The position numbers were made by a program, and so were the translations under genes. The notes under the pieces are model-generated. The model was not told the DNA's origin, did not search any database, and worked only from the letters and a program-made list of their open reading frames with translations. Below, in pieces: positions 26,600 through 35,179 of a stretch of DNA of 64,000 bases. The stretch is taken from positions 310,001 through 374,000 of the forward strand of contig JAFEBO010000003.1 of NCBI GenBank assembly GCA_018242625.1. Reading direction: 5' to 3'. The DNA is from Planctomycetota bacterium. GTDB lineage: Bacteria > Planctomycetota > Phycisphaerae > Phycisphaerales > UBA1924. How positions within the stretch are numbered: the first letter of the stretch is position 1; every line of letters begins with the position of its first letter.

Positions 26600-27079
26600 A
26601 TGAAACACCCGCAGCACACCACAAACCCGTCCGCCCGGTGCCCCGGCGCGGCCGGCGCGCTCCTGTTCTCTGCGGTGTTGCTGGGAACGCTCGGGGGCTG
26701 CGGGGGCGTTCCCAAGGTCGACTATGCGAGGCCGTATCCGGTTGAGTTGCCGCCGGGCCCGACCGTGAATGTGCAGGTCTTCCGCCAGAGCTTCACGCTC
26801 GAATTCACTAATACAACACCCGAGCCCCTGGGACCGGGAACCATCTGGCTGAACCGGCGCTTCAGCAAGCCCATTCCCAAAGCGATTGCCGTGGGTCAGT
26901 CGGTTTCGATTCCGCTCGAAGACTTCCGGGACGAGTTCGGCGCCCCCTTCAAGCCGGGCGGTTTCTGGGCCAAGGAAGCCCCCGACACGCTGGTTTTGTG
27001 CCAGTTCGAGGTCCCCAGGGAAGGAAAAGAGGCCGAAATCATCGGCCTTGTGACGGTGCAATCCGAAGCGGGCGAATGA
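26600..27079 (+). CDS. Putative lipoprotein of unknown function
   Basis: This 159-residue protein has a signal peptide with a clear lipobox (GTLGGC) around residue 35. The mature part is short and beta-rich (VNVQVFRQSFTLEFTN, GPGTIWLNRRFSKP) with an Ig-like feel, but I cannot name the family. TATTCT at 26571-26576 is a likely -10 element, with a short leader containing GAGG before the ATG. It is divergent from the MOSC gene and 140 nt before the coiled-coil protein gene. Confidence 0.75.
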   Translation: MKHPQHTTNPSARCPGAAGALLFSAVLLGTLGGCGGVPKVDYARPYPVELPPGPTVNVQVFRQSFTLEFTNTTPEPLGPGTIWLNRRFSKPIPKAIAVGQSVSIPLEDFRDEFGAPFKPGGFWAKEAPDTLVLCQFEVPREGKEAEIIGLVTVQSEAGE

Positions 27080-27129
27080 GTCCGCCCCCTGCCGATGAAC
27101 CCCCCGGGCGGATTTTCCGAATATTCACC

Positions 27130-27135
27130 TAGAAT
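27130..27135 (+). promoter_or_regulatory. -10 element TAGAAT upstream of the coiled-coil membrane protein gene
   Basis: TAGAAT (5/6 match in the TAnnnT sense) lies 83 nt before the ATG at 27219. Unlike many genes here, this one has a leader and a good GGGAGG ribosome-binding site. Confidence 0.4.
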
Positions 27136-27218
27136 AGATGCGGGCGTTGAGTCCGATTGGCGAAACGCTCGGGGTGTGGTCGCCGTAGAACATGGCGGCG
27201 TTGCCGGGAGGATGTTCC

Positions 27219-29054
27219 ATGCGTCAGGTCCACCAGGCGGTCAGGGCTGCGTCGGTCCGGTTGTTCGCGGCCCGCTTTTTTTCAGCGATGGTGGTCCTGC
27301 TCACCGCCGGTGCTGCCGGCTTGCTTCTTGCCACATTGCTTGAGCGTCTCATCGGGCTTGAGGTGCGCTGGCCTTCGGCGGTCTGGTGGACCCTGGGGAG
27401 CGCCACCGCTCTGTCCCTGGCGTGGGCAGCGCTCACGCACGAGCGCGGGCTGGCGGCGGCACGAGTTCTGGACGAGCGCGCCGGGCTGCGCGAGTCGCTG
27501 TCGACGGCTCTGTGCGTCGAGAAGGATCAGGATCCGTGGTCCCGCGCCGTTGTCGGGAGCGCGGTGGACAAGGCAAAGGCAGTCCGCGTTGGGCAGGCGA
27601 TTCCGATCCAGGCGCCGCGCCGATGGTTTGTGCCGGTGTTTGCGGCGATCGGCCTGGCGATCGTGTGGATGAGCCTCCCGCGCTACGACCTGCTCGGGCT
27701 CTTCGCTAAACGTGAGGAAAAGAAGCAGCACGCCGCCGAGATCCTGCAGGTGAAGGCGGATGTGAAAGCCAAGGAAGACAAACTCGCCGAGATTCTGGCA
27801 AAGGCCGGCGTGGACTTGAAGAAAGAGAAGGACGAAGAGTCGGCGGCCGGCAAGCCGAGCCCCGAGATCGACCCCGACGAGATCCGCCGCGCTGCGGTGA
27901 AGCGTCTCACCGAGATCAACGAGAAGCTGAACCAGATGCAGAACGGCGAGCGCCAGCAGCAGGCGCAGAGCCTTCAGGAGCAGATGCGTCAGCTCAAGCA
28001 GCCGGGCCCCGGACCGCTGCAGGATCTTGCACGCAACCTCGCCAAGAGCGATTTCGCCAAAGCTCAGGAAAACCTCGCCGAACTCAAGCAGAAGCTTGAC
28101 CAGTCGGCGCTCTCGCCCGCCGAGAAAGAACAGCTCCAGAAGCAGCTCGAAAGCCTGGGGCAGCAGCTCAAGGACCAGGCGGCAAAGCAGAACGATCTCA
28201 AGAACCAGCTCCAGAAGGCGGGGCTCGACCAGAAAGCCGCAGAGAAGCTGGCCAAGGAAGCACTGCAGAACCCCGAAGCGCTCAAGAAGGCGATCGAGCA
28301 GATGAAGAATCTGTCGCCCGAGCAGCAGAAGAAGCTGGCCGAATCGGCGATGTCGATGGCCAAATCGATGAGCCAGTGCGACAAGATGGGACAGTCGATG
28401 TCTCAGATGGCCAAGTCGATGTCCAAGCAGGGCATGGGCAAGGAAGGTCAGCAGAGCATGCAGGAACTGGCCCAGCAGATGGGCGAGCTCGAGCAGATGA
28501 CCCAGGAATCCAAGGCCATGGCCGCGGCCATGAACGAGACAAAGAAGCAGCTCGAGGAAATGGGCTCCAAGTGCGAGACGCCCGGGGAGTGCGAAGGCTG
28601 CAAGGCCGGGGGCGAATGCAAGGGCGGTTCGTGCAAGAACGCTTCGCTCTGGGCTTGCGGCAACAAGAGTTCCAGCAACGGCATCGGTTCCTCCGGGCGT
28701 GACACCGTCCTGGGGGCCGAGCAGCAGGCATCCGACTACCGCACCGAATCTCGCAAGGCCGACAGCCAGGCCAAGTCGGGCCCGATCATCGGGACGCGCC
28801 TCGTCTATGGCGACCAGGTGCGCGGCGAATCGACCGCGGAATTCGCGACGGCCGTCGAGGCGGCGAAGGGTTCTGCCGCCGAAGCGATCGAGGCGATGCG
28901 CGTGCCGCGTGAGTATCAGGACGCGGTGAAGAAGTACTTCGGCACGCTCGAGAAGAAAGCCGACGACGCCAAGGGCAAGTCGGCCCCGTCCGCAGCCCCG
29001 GCCGCGCCGGCTCCGGCAGCGCCCGCCGCGGCAACGCCGAACGACGGCAAGTAA
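27219..29054 (+). CDS. Large coiled-coil membrane protein with Cys cluster, function unknown
   Basis: This 611-residue protein has two N-terminal membrane helices (about 17-70), a third near 130-152, and a long Gln/Lys/Glu-rich coiled coil (about 165-450) with Met/Ser/Gln repeats (AKSMSQCDKMGQSMSQMAKS). A compact cluster of six Cys follows (about 450-480: CETPGECEGCKAGGEC...). A conserved-looking C-terminal domain ends at REYQDAVKKYFGTLEKK, before an Ala/Pro tail. The REY..V..YF end resembles large DUF4175-like planctomycete membrane proteins. GGGAGG precedes the chosen ATG. Confidence 0.8.
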   Translation: MRQVHQAVRAASVRLFAARFFSAMVVLLTAGAAGLLLATLLERLIGLEVRWPSAVWWTLGSATALSLAWAALTHERGLAAARVLDERAGLRESLSTALCVEKDQDPWSRAVVGSAVDKAKAVRVGQAIPIQAPRRWFVPVFAAIGLAIVWMSLPRYDLLGLFAKREEKKQHAAEILQVKADVKAKEDKLAEILAKAGVDLKKEKDEESAAGKPSPEIDPDEIRRAAVKRLTEINEKLNQMQNGERQQQAQSLQEQMRQLKQPGPGPLQDLARNLAKSDFAKAQENLAELKQKLDQSALSPAEKEQLQKQLESLGQQLKDQAAKQNDLKNQLQKAGLDQKAAEKLAKEALQNPEALKKAIEQMKNLSPEQQKKLAESAMSMAKSMSQCDKMGQSMSQMAKSMSKQGMGKEGQQSMQELAQQMGELEQMTQESKAMAAAMNETKKQLEEMGSKCETPGECEGCKAGGECKGGSCKNASLWACGNKSSSNGIGSSGRDTVLGAEQQASDYRTESRKADSQAKSGPIIGTRLVYGDQVRGESTAEFATAVEAAKGSAAEAIEAMRVPREYQDAVKKYFGTLEKKADDAKGKSAPSAAPAAPAPAAPAAATPNDGK

Positions 29055-29067
29055 TCCGCCCCGGTTC

Positions 29068-29985
29068 TTACCCCTGAGACCCGCCGAACTCAGACTCCCA
29101 GTCGTCGATCGTCCGTGGCCAGTCTTCCTTGAGCAGCCTGGAGAGCGAGCGGTCTTTGAGCACCTTGCCCCCCGTCTGGCATGTGGCGCAGTAGTTCGTC
29201 TCGTTCTCGGCGTGCACGATCCGCTGCACCGGACTGCCGCAGACCGGGCACGGCATGCCGAACTTGCCATGCACCACGAATTCCGGATGGAACGCGGTGA
29301 TCTCACCGACGCCGGGGAAGCGGGAGGCGAACTGCTCTGTGAGCCGATCCATCCAGGTGGTCAGCACGGCCCGGGCCGCGGTCAGCAATCTCAATGCTTC
29401 TTCGTCTTCCAGGTCGCCCGTCAGTCGCACGGGGCTGAGCCTGGCTTCGTGCAGGATCTCATCGCTGTACGCGTTCCCGATTCCGCTGAACGCTCGCGGG
29501 TCTGTGAGACGGCGCTTGAGCGTGCGGTTTTCACGGCGGAGCACGGTCGCGAACTCCGCGACCGTGCAGCCGAGCACATCGATCCCGCCGGGGTCCTGCG
29601 AAGCGAGCGCGGCCCTTCCCCGGAGCACGTGCAGCGAGGCCCGCTTTTTCTGGCTTGCCTCGGTCAGCGTGAGCGTCCCGGAATTCTCAAACTCGAACGC
29701 GGCAAGATCGAGCTTTCCCCTGGGAAGCGCTCCGGACGCCTTCCAGAGAAACCTGCCCGCGATCATCAGATGGATGACCATGAACAGATCGCTGTCGAGG
29801 GCAACGACGATGCGTTTGCCCAGCCGCTCCACCGCGAGCACGCTCGCACCCTCCACAGCCTCAACCGGCGGATCAAAGGTGCGAACGAGAAAAGGGCTCC
29901 GGACCCGCACCCGTGCGACCTTTCTGCCCACAACGCGGGGAATGAGCGCGCCGACATACGCCTCGATATCGGGAAGCTCCGGCAC
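29068..29985 (-). CDS. mutM: Fpg/MutM-family DNA glycosylase/AP lyase
   Basis: This 305-residue base-excision repair enzyme begins PELPDIEAY, giving the catalytic N-terminal Pro and Glu after Met removal. RLGKRIVVALDS holds the lysine equivalent to Fpg Lys57. RAFSGIGNAYSDEILHEARLSP is the helix-two-turn-helix. The C-terminal zinc finger is CPVCG...CATCQ. About 30 residues follow the finger, longer than usual. PELPD instead of PELPE and the zinc finger are compatible with Fpg or Nei, so 8-oxoguanine specificity is likely but unproven. It is convergent with the coiled-coil gene. Confidence 0.9.
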   Translation of the reverse strand: MPELPDIEAYVGALIPRVVGRKVARVRVRSPFLVRTFDPPVEAVEGASVLAVERLGKRIVVALDSDLFMVIHLMIAGRFLWKASGALPRGKLDLAAFEFENSGTLTLTEASQKKRASLHVLRGRAALASQDPGGIDVLGCTVAEFATVLRRENRTLKRRLTDPRAFSGIGNAYSDEILHEARLSPVRLTGDLEDEEALRLLTAARAVLTTWMDRLTEQFASRFPGVGEITAFHPEFVVHGKFGMPCPVCGSPVQRIVHAENETNYCATCQTGGKVLKDRSLSRLLKEDWPRTIDDWESEFGGSQG

Positions 29986-30002
29986 TCCGAAGGCTAGACG
30001 GC

Positions 30003-31151
30003 TTACTGCGAGCGTGCATCGCCCGCGGCGACGATCGCCTTGTCCGCGACGATGTTGACCGCCACGACCGCCTCGCTGACGCCGCCCCCCACCTTGTCAC
30101 GGACGATCACCTTGAGCGTGTACGGGCCGACGGTCAGCGTGCGTGGCAGCTCGATCATCTGCGTGATGAAGAAGTCGCGACGCTTGTTGAGCGACCGCTC
30201 CTGCACAGGCTCTTCGGGCCGGCGCCAGGCGAGCATGCTCCCGTCGGCGTTGTAAAGCTGCAATTCCTGCGAGAGCTCGACCGACCAGCGGGCGTTCTTC
30301 TCTCCCTGGAGTTCACGGAAGGCGTACTTGTCCACCTCGGTGTAAACGATGACGCGATTGGCTTCGCCGGCCAGGAAAGCGTGAGACTCAAAGGGCGTGT
30401 AGCGCCCGAAGGCCTCGACACGGCTGCACAGTTCGGCGCGGGTGATTCGCACGGTCTGCGAATTCGCGAGAGCCTCGAGCGAACGGGCAAAGAGGGCCGA
30501 GACTTTCTGCGGATCGCCCGCGGCACCCGGATCACGCGCCAGCGACTCGAGCAGGTCGCGAATGGAATTCAGAGCGGCCCTTTCCTTGTCGGAGAGTTTG
30601 TCAAAGGAAGGCAGGGCGACCGCGTCCGGGTCTATTCCCTGTTCGCTCGCGCTCAGCATCTCGAGCATGGCGAGCGCCAGATACCGGGGCAGGGCCGACT
30701 CCGGATCGTCATTCTTTTCCAGGAGCGTTTTTCGCAGTTCGGAAGCCAGCGCTCCGACGCGGTCACGGGTCGTCGGCTCCGGGGGCTTCGCCTGAGCGTT
30801 CAGGCCGACGTTCGGGGGCGTGACCGGAGGAGGCTCGGGCTGAGCTTCCGGCGCCGGCGTCTCCGGGGGGGACGGAGGCGTTTCGGGGAGAGTCGCCTGG
30901 GTCAGGCGCGCCTGGGCCAGCTTCCGATCGCGCTGGGCCTGGGCGTTTTTCAGCTCCTCCATGTCGATCGCGGACTGCTCGATGAAGCGCTGCAGTTCCT
31001 CCGTGGAGGGTTTTTCGTTGGCGGCAAGGGCGTTCAGACCGGCATTGACCGACGGCCCGCTCCCCGCCGGCTTGGCGCCCGAAGAACCCGCGCAGCCCGA
31101 AAGCATCAGCGGCAGCAGACCGGCAATTCCAAATGCAATTCGTGCGCGCAC
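30003..31151 (-). CDS. Lipoprotein with Pro-rich linker, function unknown
   Basis: This 382-residue protein starts with a short signal peptide and lipobox (LMLSGC, Cys20). A coiled-coil stretch (about 50-85) and a Pro/Glu/Thr linker (about 88-125) follow. A helical domain comes next, and a C-terminal beta domain (about 240-370: PFESHAFLAGEANRVIVYTEVD, GPYTLKVIVRDKVGG) looks like an extracytoplasmic Ig-like fold. No enzyme motif is visible. The start is GTG. mutM lies 17 nt downstream on the same strand. Confidence 0.75.
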   Translation of the reverse strand: MRARIAFGIAGLLPLMLSGCAGSSGAKPAGSGPSVNAGLNALAANEKPSTEELQRFIEQSAIDMEELKNAQAQRDRKLAQARLTQATLPETPPSPPETPAPEAQPEPPPVTPPNVGLNAQAKPPEPTTRDRVGALASELRKTLLEKNDDPESALPRYLALAMLEMLSASEQGIDPDAVALPSFDKLSDKERAALNSIRDLLESLARDPGAAGDPQKVSALFARSLEALANSQTVRITRAELCSRVEAFGRYTPFESHAFLAGEANRVIVYTEVDKYAFRELQGEKNARWSVELSQELQLYNADGSMLAWRRPEEPVQERSLNKRRDFFITQMIELPRTLTVGPYTLKVIVRDKVGGGVSEAVVAVNIVADKAIVAAGDARSQ

Positions 31152-31217
31152 CGCAACTCACTCCCGCCGGAACTCCGCCCGGCAGAACAAACTATCGGCA
31201 AAGCCTGCGCGTTTGGT

Positions 31218-32246
31218 TCAATTGCGCCCGGGGCAAACCTGGGCGAAGCGGAGAGCGAGTATTTCCAGCGAGCGCTGGACATCACCCACTCCCGTCTTCT
31301 GGCGTACATCGGCCCGGATGCACTCATCCAGGACCTTGGCCAGTTCTTCGGGATTCGCCCGCGACCCGGCGCTGAGAATCGCGTCCTTCGCGGGACCGAA
31401 AAGGCGGAGCGAGCCCGCGAGCGCGAAGGGGTTCATGCCCGCCCGGGTGCCCCGCGCGACCCCGTGGAGTTTGCGGGCCAGATCGATCATCGCCCAGGAA
31501 ATCATCACGGCCGGCTGGCGTGAAACTTCGATCAGGTCCCGGATATGGGCGATCGACTCGGCACCCGAACCCCCCACCAGCGTCGCCTGGAGGCCCCAGA
31601 CTTCTTCTTCACGCGATCGCCCCACGAACCTGGCCACAAGCTCGGGTGTGATTGATCCGGGTGGATCGCCGGCAACAGCGAGCTTCCCGAGTTCTGCATC
31701 GATCCGCCCCAGATCCGTGCCCACATTCTCGACCAGCATGTCGGCCGCCCGCTGGTCCAGCTTGGCCTCGTGGCGCTTGGCCGCACGCCTGATCGCCCAT
31801 GCGGCGGCGCTCGCCTCCGAAACGGGTTCGCACGGCACAATCGCGCCCGAAGCCGCGATCATCTCGTCCAGCTTCCCCTTATTCCAGCGGGCCGAACGCA
31901 GGATGAGCGTCGCGTTTTCGCAGGGATCCTGCGCGTAACGCTCGGCGAGCGACCGCTTGTCGTCCTTTACGAACTGGTCGGCATTGTCGACCACAATCAG
32001 CTTGTGCTGCTGCATCAGCCCGAAGCTTCTGCATTCGTCATAGACCTCGGCCGGCGAAGCACTTGCGCCGTCAAAGGTCAGAACATCGACCTCGCCAAAT
32101 TTGGCGATCAGCTTGTCCTTGAGGGCGGCCGTGTGCTCGGCGGCAATGAACTGCACCGGGCCGGCGAGCAGAGCAATGCGGCAGTCCGCGTCCAGAGTTC
32201 CGGCCGGAGCGTCCTGCCTGGTCGTAGCGGCGGGCTTTTTCGCCAT
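31218..32246 (-). CDS. holA: DNA polymerase III, delta subunit
   Basis: This 342-residue clamp-loader subunit opens the beta clamp during loading. The pattern fits HolA: VQFIAAEHTAALKDKLIAKF near the N-terminus, SPAEVYDECRSFGLMQQHKLIVVDNAD, and a C-terminal helical domain (VWGLQATLVGG, AVMISWAMIDLARKLHG). There is no Walker A, as expected for delta. TACGCT ends 6 nt before the ATG and there is no ribosome-binding site. The lipoprotein gene lies downstream on the same strand; an MFS gene diverges upstream. Confidence 0.85.
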   Translation of the reverse strand: MAKKPAATTRQDAPAGTLDADCRIALLAGPVQFIAAEHTAALKDKLIAKFGEVDVLTFDGASASPAEVYDECRSFGLMQQHKLIVVDNADQFVKDDKRSLAERYAQDPCENATLILRSARWNKGKLDEMIAASGAIVPCEPVSEASAAAWAIRRAAKRHEAKLDQRAADMLVENVGTDLGRIDAELGKLAVAGDPPGSITPELVARFVGRSREEEVWGLQATLVGGSGAESIAHIRDLIEVSRQPAVMISWAMIDLARKLHGVARGTRAGMNPFALAGSLRLFGPAKDAILSAGSRANPEELAKVLDECIRADVRQKTGVGDVQRSLEILALRFAQVCPGRN

Positions 32247-32252
32247 GCGGCA

Positions 32253-32258
32253 AGCGTA
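32253..32258 (-). promoter_or_regulatory. -10 element TACGCT of holA, leaderless type
   Basis: TACGCT on the minus strand ends 6 nt before the holA ATG, the same hexamer and spacing as at the S1/P1 nuclease gene. Confidence 0.45.
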
Positions 32259-32440
32259 TCGGATCCGGCCTCCGCCCGCGGCACGCCGCAACAATCATCA
32301 GAAAATCGCGAACCCGCCCGAGACCTTGGGCGTCCAACCCTTCCCACCCTTTCACCCGGCGGCCCATTCCGCCGGCCACCCGCATCTGGAGCCAGCCCAC
32401 GAATCCGCACCCTCTCCCCAAGGGAAAACTCGGCGCCATC

Positions 32441-33715
32441 GTGTTTTCGCACGCCGTCGTCGACTTTTTTTCCGCCCTGGTCATCCCGATCCTGAGCGTT
32501 CTCGAAGGGCGGGCGAGCATGAGCCCGGCCGAGGGCGCGATGCTGATCGCCGCAGGATCGCTCTCGAGCGGCGTCATCCAGCCCGTCGTAGCGATCGTCG
32601 GCGACAAACGCGACACCCGCGTCTTGGGAACCATCGGCCTGCTGGTCGCCGCCGGCGCGGTCGGCATGATCGGCTTCGCGCACAGCTTCTGGCAGCTCCT
32701 GCTGCTCCAGATCATCAGCACCGCGGGCGTGGGAGCGTTCCACCCGCCGGCGGCCGCCGTCACGGGCCACCTGGCCGGGCGCCACCGGGCATCCGCGATT
32801 TCGGTCTTCTTTGCCGCGGGAATTCTCGGCGGGTCGCTCGGCAGCTTTCTCGCCCCGCGCTGGGTCAGCGGTTTCGGCGTGGAGTCGTACCTCTGGGGCG
32901 TGCTTCCCGCGATCGCGACGGCCGTCATACTCGCCTGGGCCACACACGGGTCGGCTCACCGCCACTCCCACGCCCATGCATCCCACCGGGCGCTCCCGGA
33001 GCGTGAGCGTGCGGCGCGTTGGAACGCGGTCTGGGTTCTCTACGCAGTCAACGCCCTGCGATTCATCGTGAATATGGCCATGGTCCAGGTCCTGGTGCGA
33101 TGGAGCGAGCTGTACGTGCTGGCCCGGAGCGGCGTGGCGGGGCACATCACCCCGGAGATGAAGGCGAATCTTCTCACCCAGCAGCTCCGGCTCGAAGCCA
33201 GCACCGTCAACGGGCCGTTGCAGGCGGCGATGGGGCTGGGCATGGGCATCTTCGGGCTGCTCATCGGCTGGATGATCCCGCACAACCGGTCCAAGCTCGC
33301 GATGATCGTGACCCCGTGCGTCGGCTCGATCGCCGTGGTCCTCATGCCCACGATGACGTCGATGTGGTCGGCATTTGCTGTCACGGTCCTGGTAGGCGGG
33401 GCCTACGCGGGGACGATGCCCCTCTCGATCGCCGCAGCGCAAAGGCTGTTGCCCCACCGAACGACGCTCGCCTCGGGGCTCATGATGGGCGGCGCCTGGT
33501 CTTTGGCGTTCATCGGCCCTCCGGTCGCCCAATGGATTTTTCAGTGGACGAACGGAAGTCTGGTGGCGGTCGGCCAGGTCTTCGCCGTGGTGCTCTTTTT
33601 GTCCGGATTGCTGATTTTCCTTATACCAAAGCGGCTTTTGGACCAGGGAGAGACCGTTCTGCACGCCCGGGACGCCATCGCAATTCCCGATTCTGCGGGT
33701 GTGGCCGCGGAGTGA
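32441..33715 (+). CDS. MFS transporter, fosmidomycin-resistance (Fsr)-like
   Basis: This 424-residue inner-membrane exporter has 12 predicted helices. The N-terminal part (VVDFFSALVIPIL, FHPPAAAVTGHLAG, AAGILGGSLGSFLAP) is typical of Fsr-type major facilitators. A His-rich cytoplasmic loop (HGSAHRHSHAHASHR, about 170-185) separates the halves. The start is GTG at 32441; codons just upstream also read as plausible protein (KGKLGAI), so the true start could be an unusual codon a little earlier. Substrate is unknown. It is divergent from holA. Confidence 0.85.
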   Translation: MFSHAVVDFFSALVIPILSVLEGRASMSPAEGAMLIAAGSLSSGVIQPVVAIVGDKRDTRVLGTIGLLVAAGAVGMIGFAHSFWQLLLLQIISTAGVGAFHPPAAAVTGHLAGRHRASAISVFFAAGILGGSLGSFLAPRWVSGFGVESYLWGVLPAIATAVILAWATHGSAHRHSHAHASHRALPERERAARWNAVWVLYAVNALRFIVNMAMVQVLVRWSELYVLARSGVAGHITPEMKANLLTQQLRLEASTVNGPLQAAMGLGMGIFGLLIGWMIPHNRSKLAMIVTPCVGSIAVVLMPTMTSMWSAFAVTVLVGGAYAGTMPLSIAAAQRLLPHRTTLASGLMMGGAWSLAFIGPPVAQWIFQWTNGSLVAVGQVFAVVLFLSGLLIFLIPKRLLDQGETVLHARDAIAIPDSAGVAAE

Positions 33716-33733
33716 CCCGGAGGGTTTGGGCAG

Positions 33734-33739
33734 GTATAC
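33734..33739 (+). promoter_or_regulatory. -10 element TATACT upstream of tRNA-Ile
   Basis: TATACT (5/6 match to TATAAT) lies 59 nt before the mature tRNA 5' end, after the MFS stop. No clear -35 is visible. Confidence 0.4.
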
Positions 33740-33744
33740 TCGCG

Positions 33745-33762
33745 GCCCGGGATCGCCCGGGC
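33745..33762. other. GC-rich hairpin GCCCGGG-atcg-CCCGGGC
   Basis: A perfect 7-bp stem with a 4-nt loop lies between the MFS stop and tRNA-Ile. It has no T run, so it is only a weak terminator candidate. It may be part of the 5' leader of the tRNA precursor. Confidence 0.35.
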
Positions 33763-33798
33763 TCCGATGTGCTCGCTGGCATCGGTTGGTAAAAGTTC

Positions 33799-33872
33799 GG
33801 GATTGTAGCTCAGCTGGCTAGAGCGCACCCCTGATAAGGGTGAGGTCGGTGGTTCGAGTCCACTCAGTCCCA
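33799..33872 (+). tRNA. tRNA-Ile (anticodon GAT)
   Basis: This 74-nt cloverleaf has acceptor stem GGGATTG/CAGTCCC with one G-U pair. The D arm is GCTCAGCTGGCTAGAGC. The anticodon loop is CTGATAA on a CACCC/GGGTG stem, and the T arm contains GGTTCGAGTCC. The discriminator is A; CCA is not encoded. It is normally found in rRNA operons, but here stands alone between an MFS gene and hpf. Confidence 0.97.
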
Positions 33873-33977
33873 TTGTCTTGCGAGTCGTGCGGAGGGCGGG
33901 TATGAGCCAAGGGGCGGCCGCGAGGGTGCCCCTGTTTCGTTTGGGGCTCGCGCCGCGGCCCAAGGGCGGAGTGCATC

Positions 33978-34286
33978 ATGCGGATAGACGTCATCGGGCG
34001 CAACCTGGAGATCACCGCGGCGATCAGGTCGCACGCCGAAACAAAGGCGCAGAAGCTGCCCAAGTTTTACGACGGCGTGCAGTCGATCCGCTTCACGATC
34101 GCCAAGATCGATCACCAGCACAAGGGCGCGTTCGATGTCGAGCTGGTCGTCGACGTCGAGAAGCACGACGACTTCGTCAGCCACTGTAAGTCGGAAGACG
34201 TCTACGGCGCGATCGACGAGGTGGTGCACAAGGGTTCGCGTCAGCTCGCCGAGTTCAAAGAGAAGCTGAAGATCGAGAAGAGGTAG
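33978..34286 (+). CDS. hpf: Ribosome hibernation-promoting factor (short HPF/RaiA family)
   Basis: This 102-residue protein has the beta-alpha-beta-beta-beta-alpha HPF fold: MRIDVIGRNLEITAAIRSHAETK, IRFTIAKIDHQHKGAFDVELVV and a closing helix YGAIDEVVHKGSRQL. It binds the decoding centre of idle ribosomes. It lacks the C-terminal dimerisation domain of long HPF. GGAG lies 6 nt before the ATG. It heads a same-strand run with ptsN and ptsH, like the rpoN-hpf-ptsN-npr cluster of Proteobacteria, but rpoN is absent here. Confidence 0.92.
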   Translation: MRIDVIGRNLEITAAIRSHAETKAQKLPKFYDGVQSIRFTIAKIDHQHKGAFDVELVVDVEKHDDFVSHCKSEDVYGAIDEVVHKGSRQLAEFKEKLKIEKR

Positions 34287-34362
34287 AGCCAGCCGGACCT
34301 GCGTGCGTTCCCGCCGGAAGGTCCAGCCGGTTCTTCGCGGGTTCTACGCAGGAGTATCGCGC

Positions 34363-34842
34363 GTGCTCAAGTTCGCCCAACTCATCGCCCCCGGCGCCAT
34401 CGTCCCGCAGCTGCGTTCCACCCAGCGCGACGAGACCATCACCGAGCTCATCGACGCCGTCGTCCAGTCGGGAGTCGTTCCCGCGAAGATCCGCGACGAG
34501 CTCAAGCTCAAGGTGCTGGAACGTGAACGGAAAGGTTCCACGGGCTTCGGGCGCGGCGTGGCCGTCCCACACGTCAAGCACAAGGCCATCACGCGCATGG
34601 CGGCCGCCATCGGGCTTTCGCAGCGGGGCATCGATTTCAACGCTCTCGACAAGCAGCCGGTCCATTCGGTGGTGCTTCTGATCAGCCCGGAAGACAAGCC
34701 CGAAGAACATCTCCAGGCCATGGAAGTGATTTTCAAGAACCTCTCCAAGGAGACGTTCCGCAAAATGCTCCGCCAGGCCGACACCGCCGAGGACGTGAAG
34801 CAGTTGCTGACCGACGCGGACAACCAGCAGCTGCCCGCGTGA
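34363..34842 (+). CDS. ptsN: PTS EIIA (nitrogen/fructose-type), PtsN-like
   Basis: This 159-residue cytoplasmic phosphocarrier has the active His70 in GRGVAVPHVKHKAI. The rest follows the EIIA-Ntr/fructose fold (LLISPEDKPEEHLQAMEVIFKNL). It accepts phosphate from HPr-type proteins and in many bacteria has a regulatory rather than transport role. GTG at 34363 is chosen because AGGAG lies 8 nt before it; the frame extends upstream without conservation. It lies between hpf and ptsH; no EIIB/C or EI gene is visible. Confidence 0.9.
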   Translation: MLKFAQLIAPGAIVPQLRSTQRDETITELIDAVVQSGVVPAKIRDELKLKVLERERKGSTGFGRGVAVPHVKHKAITRMAAAIGLSQRGIDFNALDKQPVHSVVLLISPEDKPEEHLQAMEVIFKNLSKETFRKMLRQADTAEDVKQLLTDADNQQLPA

Positions 34843-34906
34843 ACACCCTCCTCCTTCGACCGCACCGGCATCTCCCATTGACCACCGACGACTTCCGAAA
34901 CTCCGA

Positions 34907-35179
34907 ATGCCCCGCGCCGAAACTCAAGCCACGATCGTCAACCGCCTCGGGCTGCACGCCCGGCCGGCGATGACCTTTGTAGACCTGGCCGCGACGTTCG
35001 CGAGCGAGATCCTGGTCCGCAAGGACGACACGGAAGTCGACGGCAAATCCATCATGCAGATGATGATGCTCGCCGCGGCGCAGGGGTCCGTGCTCACGAT
35101 CGTCGCCAGCGGCGAGGATGCGCAAACCGCCTGCGAAAAGCTCCGCAAACTGATCGAAAGCGGATTCGACGAAGACTGA
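34907..35179 (+). CDS. ptsH: Phosphocarrier protein HPr
   Basis: This 90-residue protein has the HPr active site His17 in NRLGLHARPA and the regulatory-serine region GKSIMQMMMLAA with Ser48. The Ser suggests possible control by an HPr kinase, though none is in the window. With PtsN next door and no sugar-specific EII, this may be part of a regulatory phosphorelay. The stop abuts the convergent trpE stop with no gap. Confidence 0.93.
   Translation: MPRAETQATIVNRLGLHARPAMTFVDLAATFASEILVRKDDTEVDGKSIMQMMMLAAAQGSVLTIVASGEDAQTACEKLRKLIESGFDED

Noticed and set aside
27282..29306. 674-codon minus-strand frame opposite the coiled-coil protein
   Set aside because: Leu/Arg-rich mirror of a Gln/Glu/Lys-rich gene; the plus frame has a ribosome-binding site, membrane helices and a structured C-terminus.
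33745..33762. Hairpin after the MFS gene considered as a firm terminator
   Set aside because: Strong stem but no T run, and a TATACT element lies just before it, so it may be part of the tRNA leader.
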